Under the pieces are notes generated by a model, which worked only from the letters and a program-made list of their open reading frames with translations, was not told where the DNA came from and ran no database searches. Positions 57,074-64,000 of a DNA stretch of 64,000 nucleotides are shown piece by piece. Every line of letters begins with the position of its first letter. The stretch's first letter is position 1. This stretch comes from Chloroflexi bacterium HGW-Chloroflexi-3 (GTDB taxonomy: Bacteria; Chloroflexota; Anaerolineae; Anaerolineales; Anaerolineaceae), in assembly GCA_002842045.1 (NCBI GenBank), contig PHBX01000026.1:1-64000 (forward strand). The letters run 5' to 3'. The translations under genes were made by a program, and so were the position numbers.

Positions 57074-60000
57074 TACTCACAGATTCTGCCAGGGGAAGTG
57101 TAAAATGAAAAGTAGTGCCTTTTTTATACTCACTTTCAAACCACATCCTTCCCCCTTGCATTTCCACTAAACTGCGGGTGATATTTAGCCCCAATCCCGT
57201 ACCGGACGAAGCTCTGATATCTGCATCTTCAGAGCGAAAGAATTTCTGAAAGATCATTTTTTGATCCTCTTTAGAAATTCCCAGCCCATTATCCTCGACC
57301 ATAATATGTGTAACCCATTTTGACAGGTCAGATCCCCAATAATCCTTTGATTTTTCTGCGATTAATTTGATCTCTCCATTTTTTTGTGTGTATTTATGAG
57401 CGTTGCTGATCAGATTATTCAGAATCTGCAACAACCGGTTGGGATCAGCCCAAACTTGTGATAACTCTTCATCTAGTAGAATGTGCAGAGTTTGTTGTTT
57501 TTCTTCCAGTTGTCTCTTCGTTGATCGAACCAATTCATTTATTAATTCTTTAAAATCGAGCACTTCAGGTTCCATTCTCATGCTACCAGCTTCAATTTTT
57601 GTCAGATCGTTTAAATCCGAAATCAGAGTGTTCATACGTTCTGTGTTATTCCGAATGGTAGATAAGAAATTAGCCTGGGCTGGAGTGATGGATCCTACTG
57701 CACCCGTTGCCAATAATTCTGTGTATCCTTTGATTGATGTCATTGGATTTTTCAATTCGTGCGCTACCAAAGAAACAAACTCGCTTTTTGCCTGGTTTGC
57801 CTCCTGAACTTCTGCATAAAGCTGGCTATTGACGATTGCTATCGAAGCGTGGTCACATAAACGTACCAGGAAATTCAATTCATTTTCATCTAAATATCGA
57901 CCATCGAAATTTTCAAGCATCATCATTGCGATTATTTTTTCATCCCGCCGAATCGGTAAGAGGATTTGTGTGGATGCTTCAGGATGTAAATGAGTGGTTT
58001 CATTCACCATCATTTGAATTGGATCAAAACGATTATTTTCTTTTTCTGTCCTCAAAAAATCTGATAATGTTGATTGAGTCTCTAGCTGGGACAACTCAAT
58101 CGAATTGTAACCAGTAGATGACATGCATTGAATTTTTGACTCAGAAACCAAACCAATCCAACCTACATCACAACTTGATTGCCGTATTGCCCAGGTCAAA
58201 GTGATTTCCATTGCTTTTTTCATATCCAGGCTGGTGTTCAATTCTCGATCGATACGCTGCATAACTGATAATTCTTCAACACGTTTAGCCAATTGCTGGT
58301 CTGTGCGGCGATATAATCGTGCATTCTCCAAAGCAATGGCAGCCTGAGCAGCCAAAGCAGATAATAGCTCTTGATCATTATTCTTGAAGCTCATACCATC
58401 CTGGTGATTCACCAACTCAATCAAACCTAATACCTGGTTCTTTAATATCATTGGGATGATCATCAAAGAATTAATTGGCATCTCATAAAAAGCATTGAAT
58501 TCCTCAAGCATTTCATTCTCAGAAACGACACTATTAATTAAAATTGGGGTTTTCAAGTGTAGAGATTTTCCAATCAAACCATAATCAAACGGAACTCTAC
58601 CAAAAATTAATTCGTCCGAATTGTTGCCTAAGACAGCCTGATAAACAAGTTCCTGAGTTCTATCATCCAGAATTATTAATCGTGCTTCTTCACATTTGAC
58701 CATATCCATAGAATTTTGAAGAATGGTTCCATATAATTCGTCAATTTCCAAGGTTGATGTGAGCTTTCGAGTTAAGTCATTTAATATCGACAATTGTCTG
58801 GCATATTGCTCAGTTTCTTCCAGTAATCGAGCTTTTTCAATTGCACCTGCAACGAGATCTGCGATAGATTGTGCCAATGTTAATTGGTTTTCAGTAAATT
58901 TCTTATCTGTCTCTCGTTCACCAATGATAATACATCCATTCGTGATTGCCCCTGTGTTCAATGGAACAATTATGACTTCCTTAAGCTCTGAATATAAAAC
59001 TGGATTATGTCGTGATAAACAAAAATCAACGTAATTGTTAATGATCAGACTACGACCACTTTCTATTACTGAAGCTTCTATGGATTGGCTTTGTGTAATC
59101 AGGTAGTTCTCTTTTTCTGGAATGCGTTCATCCATCTCAACAAAAAAAACATAACCTAAGGATTGTGTATGGTTATCTTTTAATATGATATAAAAATCAC
59201 TTGCAGGAATGACCTGTGATGTTTGGGCATAGATCAATTCAAAAATATCATCCAGCGCTAAAGTATAGTTCACCCCTTGTACTATTCTGTTCAGAATATT
59301 CATATCACTGATACGTTGCTCTAACTCCAGTTGATGATGCTTACGAATGTTAGCATTTCCGAATGAATCAATCAGTGGTTCGATGGTCGATATCAATTGG
59401 CCAATTTCACCTGGATTTACATTATCTAAAGAAAAAGCCAACCAGCCATCCAGTTTGTTTTCAAGAAAAATTGGAATGATTACATTGACTGCTAACAATT
59501 CAAATTTCTCTTTTTCAAAACTTAATTCATTGGGCAACTCAGTGACCTCAGAAATAATTATCGGTGATTGATTCTTTACTAAATAATGAATTAAATCAGA
59601 AGCAGAAGAAAATCGCAGATCACTTGTTTTTCCTGCAAGGAATGGATGTGCGAAATAATCGTTGTTTGAAGGATCAAAAACAAAATGATGATACAGATCT
59701 GTCTTGGTAAGTTCAATAATTTGTTGTCTTAGTTCTTCAAATATATCATCACACCTTTCCGGATGATTAACAATAATATTTTTATCCAAAGATAAATTGT
59801 TACCTTTGTCTCTGATGAAAGAGTTTGTTCTGTTTTTAGATAATTTTTGTTTATCCATCAACAACAATATTAATATTAGGGGTAATGAAAACATTAATAA
59901 ACCGATGAACAACGGAGGTTGAAAAAAGTCCAGAATTTTCGATCTATCAAAAGTGGTTGCTCCTAAAATGATCAACCCTATAAAGCTGTAAATGATCAAA

Positions 60001-60827
60001 ACCTCTGTTAATCGCCTTGAATCTGATAACCCTGGTTGGTTTTTTTCATTAATTTCCTCAAATTTTTTTAACCCACCGATAAAAATTGGATAAAGTGCTA
60101 TTGGTAGAAGAATCCAGGGTGTTATTGGCGACGTTGGTTTATTTACTATTTTGAATAGCAAAACACAAAAAGGAGTCCAGCTAAGAATAAAACCAATTGC
60201 GAAAAATTTTTCTATTTGCATTTGATTTGAACTTTCTTTCCTCAGGACAAGGATAAAGCCAGAGATAATAGCCAATCCCAGAATTATCCCCGACCATAAA
60301 ATGATTACGGTCTCAGGAAATATTTTGGTGGGTTGTCGGATGTATAACTGTAATAATATAGAACCAATCACTACTAAAACAGATAGGAGTAAAACAACAA
60401 TCTTTCGATTTTTGTAGGCATTTTTATAGGTTATTTCAGGTAAAATCTGAAATAAAAACGTGGTTGACAACAACAAAACTGAACCCAGCCAAATGGATTG
60501 AATAAAATTAGATGAGAATGTGGAATAGTAAAAAGTACTCACGATACAGGCAATCAGACCAAAGATTATCGAAAATTGATTCGATTGTTTTCTTCTTTGA
60601 TCGAAAATAAAAAATGTAATAGCAGAAATCAAAAACACCCACCCGAGAATGTATGGGATGGTGAAATAGAATAATCTAGCGTTGATTTCAAAATCCCCAA
60701 CAAAATTAGAATTTTCAGTGATCCTCAAAAATTCTACTAAGGAAATCACTAAAACAAATAAAACCACAAATAAAAAGAAAATCCAAAACACGAATTCTCG
60801 TTTTTTATTTGGCAATTTTGTATTCAT
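57069..60827 (-). CDS. Large membrane sensor histidine kinase with several GAF domains
   Basis: A 1252-residue sensor kinase. The first 320 residues contain about nine or ten hydrophobic segments (7TM-like input). At least three or four GAF-like domains follow (about 360-500, 515-690, 690-850, 865-1010), including LERRISDMNILNRIVQGVNYTL-like linker helices between them. HisKA His is in EFVSLVAHELKNPMTSIKGY at about 1020; HATPase_c has NLISNAHKYTQ, EDNGLGISKEDQ and SGTGLGLNITRSLVEMQGG. No receiver domain and no adjacent response regulator. A NusG-like gene starts 15 bases upstream on the same strand. ATG 60827 is used over TTG 60836. Confidence 0.9.
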   Translation of the reverse strand: MNTKLPNKKREFVFWIFFLFVVLFVLVISLVEFLRITENSNFVGDFEINARLFYFTIPYILGWVFLISAITFFIFDQRRKQSNQFSIIFGLIACIVSTFYYSTFSSNFIQSIWLGSVLLLSTTFLFQILPEITYKNAYKNRKIVVLLLSVLVVIGSILLQLYIRQPTKIFPETVIILWSGIILGLAIISGFILVLRKESSNQMQIEKFFAIGFILSWTPFCVLLFKIVNKPTSPITPWILLPIALYPIFIGGLKKFEEINEKNQPGLSDSRRLTEVLIIYSFIGLIILGATTFDRSKILDFFQPPLFIGLLMFSLPLILILLLMDKQKLSKNRTNSFIRDKGNNLSLDKNIIVNHPERCDDIFEELRQQIIELTKTDLYHHFVFDPSNNDYFAHPFLAGKTSDLRFSSASDLIHYLVKNQSPIIISEVTELPNELSFEKEKFELLAVNVIIPIFLENKLDGWLAFSLDNVNPGEIGQLISTIEPLIDSFGNANIRKHHQLELEQRISDMNILNRIVQGVNYTLALDDIFELIYAQTSQVIPASDFYIILKDNHTQSLGYVFFVEMDERIPEKENYLITQSQSIEASVIESGRSLIINNYVDFCLSRHNPVLYSELKEVIIVPLNTGAITNGCIIIGERETDKKFTENQLTLAQSIADLVAGAIEKARLLEETEQYARQLSILNDLTRKLTSTLEIDELYGTILQNSMDMVKCEEARLIILDDRTQELVYQAVLGNNSDELIFGRVPFDYGLIGKSLHLKTPILINSVVSENEMLEEFNAFYEMPINSLMIIPMILKNQVLGLIELVNHQDGMSFKNNDQELLSALAAQAAIALENARLYRRTDQQLAKRVEELSVMQRIDRELNTSLDMKKAMEITLTWAIRQSSCDVGWIGLVSESKIQCMSSTGYNSIELSQLETQSTLSDFLRTEKENNRFDPIQMMVNETTHLHPEASTQILLPIRRDEKIIAMMMLENFDGRYLDENELNFLVRLCDHASIAIVNSQLYAEVQEANQAKSEFVSLVAHELKNPMTSIKGYTELLATGAVGSITPAQANFLSTIRNNTERMNTLISDLNDLTKIEAGSMRMEPEVLDFKELINELVRSTKRQLEEKQQTLHILLDEELSQVWADPNRLLQILNNLISNAHKYTQKNGEIKLIAEKSKDYWGSDLSKWVTHIMVEDNGLGISKEDQKMIFQKFFRSEDADIRASSGTGLGLNITRSLVEMQGGRMWFESEYKKGTTFHFTLPLAESVSK

Positions 60828-60842
60828 ATCAACCAACCTTTG

Positions 60843-61367
60843 TTAAGGATTTTTGGGCTTTGTTTTCTTTTGTTGGATATGAGAAATTTCAAGTTCCACA
60901 GGTACGTATTGGTTAATGAGCATTTTCAATAAAATCCGAACACGATCAGAACCATCCAATTTCATATCAAAAATACCTTCATATCCTTCAAATGGGCCAA
61001 ATTCAATCGAAATTGGCATACCACTATTAAACTCATCTTTAATCTCAATCAAAGAGTCCTCAGAATCCCCAATCTTTTGTTTGAGTGCATGAATTAAAGA
61101 TTCAGGAACGACCGAAGGTTCACCTCCAAAAGCAATGATTCCTTTTGAGTGGGGTATCCATTTAAAGGTGGAAGTTCCTATCATCTCAGGATCTGTTCTT
61201 ATAAACAGATAACCTGGAAAATACGGTCTTATTTTTCTTGAGCGAGGGTTTACCGGTTTCACTTTAATTTTTGGAAAGAAAACTTCAATTCCCAACAATT
61301 CGATTTGTTTGAATAAAAGTTGTTCCTTGTTTGGATGGCTTTGGATTACATACCAGAAAGATGACAT
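60843..61367 (-). CDS. NusG-like transcription antitermination factor (RfaH/UpxY-type paralog)
   Basis: A 174-residue NGN-KOW protein. The NGN start SSFWYVIQSHPNKEQLLFKQ is followed by GIEVFFPKIKVKPVNPRSRKIRPYFPGYLFIR and SKGIIAFGGEPSVVPESLI, typical of specialised NusG paralogs (RfaH, LoaP, UpxY) rather than of housekeeping NusG, which sits in the secE-rplK operon. The KOW part (about 108-150) reads FGPFEGYEGIFD. It begins just upstream of the kinase gene, so it may regulate transcription of that operon or of long distant ones. Confidence 0.85.
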   Translation of the reverse strand: MSSFWYVIQSHPNKEQLLFKQIELLGIEVFFPKIKVKPVNPRSRKIRPYFPGYLFIRTDPEMIGTSTFKWIPHSKGIIAFGGEPSVVPESLIHALKQKIGDSEDSLIEIKDEFNSGMPISIEFGPFEGYEGIFDMKLDGSDRVRILLKMLINQYVPVELEISHIQQKKTKPKNP

Positions 61368-61462
61368 TTCGAATAAACCACCATTATTATAAATTTCTAC
61401 CCAATAAAATTATACTTGAACATGACATCCCTCTCAGTAATTCTGAAAGCAAAAGAATAGAT

Positions 61463-62332
61463 CTAAAAATTCTTAATTGCTTTTGAAATTATTATTGTAA
61501 ATATGATTGCCATAATCACAAAAGCAACTAATCCCATTTCAGGTTGATAATTCGTAATCGTAAAAATTGCCGGGGAAGGAATCGCTGATTCTGAAAAGGT
61601 AACCATGGATGTTGCATAAAAATTATTCGCGAAATGTAATCCAAGAGCAATTTCCAAACCTTTTGATTTGAATGAAAGCCATCCCAATAGCAACCCAATA
61701 CCAATATAAAACGGCATGGTAGTTAAAAGTCCATAAGAGGTCACTTCAGGATTTGCACCATGTAAAACACCGAATAAAATTGCCTGCAATACGATTCCCA
61801 GCCAACGATAACGAAATAAGCGTGTCAATCCATGTAACAGATAACTTCGGAAAAGAACTTCCTCTGCTGTGATTTGAAAAGCAATCAATATTAATGCCAA
61901 CAACATGAATGGTAAAAAGGGAAATAGTGAAAAAGAAAGTACATAATTTCCAGGCTGCATTATCGAAACGATAATATCAGCCAGTCCCGACAAAACAAAC
62001 CATATGATGCCTGACTTAATTAACAAGATCCAATCGAAGGTAGGTGTTTGGGTAAAAATCGATATGATTGATTGTTGGTGTAGTAAACGAATACCAGGCG
62101 CCAAAAAAACCAGCAGCGCAGCAAAAGGCAACATGGTGACGCATAACAATGTCATGGGGGGAAAATTATTGAAATCCATCGTTCCTTCCAATAAGGAAGC
62201 AAGAACCAAGAATATTGCCTGAGCAACGAGAGTTACTCCAACAATAATTATTATTAATAATAAATACCTCCAAAACTCAAACTTCCCTTCAGGGAGTAGT
62301 TCAACACTGTTTTTCGCCTTGTTAAATTCCAT
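61463..62332 (-). CDS. CPBP-family intramembrane metalloprotease (type II CAAX/Abi)
   Basis: A 289-residue integral membrane protein with about seven to eight membrane segments. The CPBP motif EE-x3-R is TAEEVLFRSYLLHGLTR at about 157-173; the second and third His motifs are AILFGVLHGANPEV at about 185 and LEIALGLHFANNFYATSM at about 235. All expected catalytic residues are present. ATG 62332 follows GAGGATGT. Divergent from the methylase-like gene with 184 bases between. Substrate unknown; bacterial members are involved in bacteriocin immunity or peptide processing. Confidence 0.88.
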   Translation of the reverse strand: MEFNKAKNSVELLPEGKFEFWRYLLLIIIIVGVTLVAQAIFLVLASLLEGTMDFNNFPPMTLLCVTMLPFAALLVFLAPGIRLLHQQSIISIFTQTPTFDWILLIKSGIIWFVLSGLADIIVSIMQPGNYVLSFSLFPFLPFMLLALILIAFQITAEEVLFRSYLLHGLTRLFRYRWLGIVLQAILFGVLHGANPEVTSYGLLTTMPFYIGIGLLLGWLSFKSKGLEIALGLHFANNFYATSMVTFSESAIPSPAIFTITNYQPEMGLVAFVIMAIIFTIIISKAIKNF

Positions 62333-62480
62333 ACATCCTCAAAATAATCAACAAATTTATAACATTTTCCACGTAGTTCTGTGTTCTCGGATCCCAATAT
62401 TACCATGATAAAAATAAGGGCTTCTCTTTTTAAACAAAAGAATTGTTGACAAGCAAGGGGAATTCAAATATTTATACATA

Positions 62481-62508
62481 TAGACAATTTCTAGTAAATT
62501 ACTATACT
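62481..62508 (+). promoter_or_regulatory. Promoter directly before the methylase-like gene (leaderless)
   Basis: TAGACA (62481-62486), 16-base spacer and TATACT (62503-62508). The ATG at 62517 is 8 bases later, with no Shine-Dalgarno sequence. Another consensus TTGACA lies at 62446-62451, with a less suited downstream box. Confidence 0.6.
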
Positions 62509-62516
62509 TTAATTTG

Positions 62517-64000
62517 ATGAATTTTGGTAAACCTGCATATTTTTCTGATAAAAAATCCTTTCCACCTATGATTTTGGATAGATTCTTACCGCCTTATCCA
62601 TATGGTGCATTATCTGACATGCTAGGATATTGTGGAATCGAAAAGGGGTGGGTCTTAGATCCCGTGGGAAACCAGCCGCTTAGTGCGATTGAATTGGCAC
62701 AAGCTGGCTACAAGGTGTTTGTTGCCTGCAATAATCCGATTCTAGGAAAAATTTTACAGGTTATCTGTGCAGCTCACCCAATAAGCCTGTATCAGGCTGC
62801 AATTGCTGATTTTGGTGCTTTAAAGCGTGGTGATGATCGACTCGAAAACCAGATTAAGGCATTATATATCTCTCCCTGTCCAGATTGTCTCTCAGATCAA
62901 ACAGAAGTCAGATATCTTTGGAAAAGAAATCAAACCACTCCATTTGCAAGAGAATTAAGTTGTAAAAATTGTGGTCTTACTGGAATTTATAAAGTATCCG
63001 ACGTTGACCGGGAAAATCTTAATCAAATTGGAAACATCCAATTACATCGCACAAAGGTATTGCAAAGAATATTTCCAGGAAGCATGGACACGCCAATAGC
63101 AGTGAAAGAGGTAATCGACTCTTATCTACCCAGATCATTAGCGGTCATCTCTTCTATCATCAATAAATTGGATGGTTTGAATACAACAAGCGAAAGAAAA
63201 GACATTCTTGAGGTTTTATTGGTTCATGTATTTGATTATGGAAATATGCTTTGGGGTGTAGCATCCAGCAGAAACCGGCCAAAACAAATATCAATTCCAT
63301 CAGAATTCTATGAATTCAATTTATGGAAAATTCTTGAGGAAGCAGTCTCAAGAGTTCGAATTATTGATCGTCCAATTCCGTTTACTTTTTACCCCGAACT
63401 TCCATCTGAATCTGGAGGTATATGTTTTTATCCATTCAGAATCGGTTCATTTAAAGACATAGAGAAATTGCCTGCATTTCAAGGGGTAGCTACTGTACTT
63501 CCACGGCCTAACCAGGCTTTGTGGACATATAATGCAGTTTGGAGTGGTTGGATATGGGGTTATGAGGCTGCTCAAAAATTAAAAGGCGCATTGGAAAGGC
63601 GCCGATATGATTGGATCTGGCACACCCAGGCAATTCGAACTGTGTTTACTTATACCTCAAAATTAAACGTGCCTTTTTTTGCTATCGCCCCAGAGTTATC
63701 CAATAGTTATATATTGGCGTATCTATCTGCTGCTTCTTCTTCAAATTACGAGTTGAAAAACGCTGCTTACCATCCAGAACTGAAATCTGGTCAATTCTAT
63801 TGGTATCCAAAACAATTGACAACGGATGTTGTATCGGTGTATGAATTATCAAAGAACTTAAAAAAATACCTGGAATTAAAATGTGAATCAGCTGATTATC
63901 AGGAGTTGTTGTCGATATTTTTGTTTTCTGAGACGATCGACCAAAAAAATTCTTTTCAACTTGACAAGTTTGATAATTCGCTTTTTATACAAACACAAAA
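62517..64000 (+). CDS. DNA-methylase-fold protein with degenerate catalytic motifs (partial, runs off the window)
   Basis: An open frame from ATG 62517 to the end of the window without a stop (494 codons so far). The layout resembles DUF1156-type adenine methylases. LDPVGNQPLSAIELAQAGYK at residues 47-66 sits where DPFxGSGT and the following helix should be; paired cysteines CPDC (121-124) and CKNC (149-152) form a zinc ribbon; and VLPRPNQALWTYNAVWSGW (327-345) stands where the DPPY motif and its helix usually are. Both catalytic motifs are changed (no GxG in motif I, no DPPY), so DNA methylation is unlikely. Could bind SAM, DNA or RNA, or be a regulator. No restriction gene is in view. Confidence 0.7.
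   Translation, partial: MNFGKPAYFSDKKSFPPMILDRFLPPYPYGALSDMLGYCGIEKGWVLDPVGNQPLSAIELAQAGYKVFVACNNPILGKILQVICAAHPISLYQAAIADFGALKRGDDRLENQIKALYISPCPDCLSDQTEVRYLWKRNQTTPFARELSCKNCGLTGIYKVSDVDRENLNQIGNIQLHRTKVLQRIFPGSMDTPIAVKEVIDSYLPRSLAVISSIINKLDGLNTTSERKDILEVLLVHVFDYGNMLWGVASSRNRPKQISIPSEFYEFNLWKILEEAVSRVRIIDRPIPFTFYPELPSESGGICFYPFRIGSFKDIEKLPAFQGVATVLPRPNQALWTYNAVWSGWIWGYEAAQKLKGALERRRYDWIWHTQAIRTVFTYTSKLNVPFFAIAPELSNSYILAYLSAASSSNYELKNAAYHPELKSGQFYWYPKQLTTDVVSVYELSKNLKKYLELKCESADYQELLSIFLFSETIDQKNSFQLDKFDNSLFIQTQ

Overview
The window reads as chromosomal DNA of a low-GC member of the Chloroflexota, most likely class Anaerolineae. That placement is an inference from Thr/Pro-rich and GYP-repeat surface proteins, a CpXC protein, a two-domain ThyX, a 642-residue GyrB and the general style of the proteins. 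Genes are densely packed on both strands in short operons. I see no rRNA, tRNA, insertion sequence, prophage or CRISPR array, so this is core chromosome with a few lineage-specific genes.

Layout. 1-3.1 kb: an ECF sigma factor, its zinc-finger anti-sigma factor and two exported proteins in one operon ending at a hairpin terminator. 3.3-12.7 kb (minus strand): nadD-obg, a cyclic 2,3-diphosphoglycerate synthetase-like protein, argS, rpsT, and the glycolytic set yvcK-gap-pgk. 12.9-18.3 kb (plus): ROK sugar kinase, class III aminotransferase, sensor kinase, CpXC protein. 18.3-30.96 kb: DinG-like helicase, HAD-HD fusion, beta-lactamase-fold serine hydrolase, a cNMP/PH-domain membrane protein, def, recF, rsmG, a PHP phosphoesterase, a flippase-like membrane protein and deoB. 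31.1-37.5 kb: a polar amino-acid ABC transporter, a 915-residue beta-helix surface protein and an MBL-fold hydrolase. 37.5-45.4 kb: plsY, a JAMM protease, two membrane proteins, gyrB, a malate/lactate dehydrogenase and a GH13 alpha-glucosidase. 45.5-54.5 kb: the translation/transcription operon nusA-ylxR-infB-rbfA-nrnA-truB-ribF-thyX. 54.5-64 kb: thioredoxin-like protein, a tryptophan T-box riboswitch controlling a TrpB2-type tryptophan synthase, a 1252-residue multi-GAF histidine kinase with a NusG paralog, a CPBP protease, and a large open frame leaving the window that looks like an adenine-methylase fold with lost catalytic motifs.

Most notable points: (1) nusA lacks about 30 conserved N-terminal residues and rimP is absent, while a rimP/nusA-type leader hairpin sits directly in front, suggesting a deletion or assembly collapse; (2) the T-box has a UGG specifier and a TGGC acceptor-binding sequence matching tRNA-Trp, tying the lone TrpB2 to tryptophan supply; (3) ThyX is duplicated within one chain, with signature residues split between the two halves; (4) the terminal methylase-like protein is degenerate in both catalytic motifs; (5) several genes have a -10 box only 7-8 bases before the start codon, which predicts leaderless mRNAs; (6) a short GYP repeat is shared by the ABC-transporter lipoprotein and the nearby surface protein.

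Where a start codon differs from the longest open frame, it was chosen from the Shine-Dalgarno sequence and family N-termini. All function calls come from reading motifs by eye; no database search was run.
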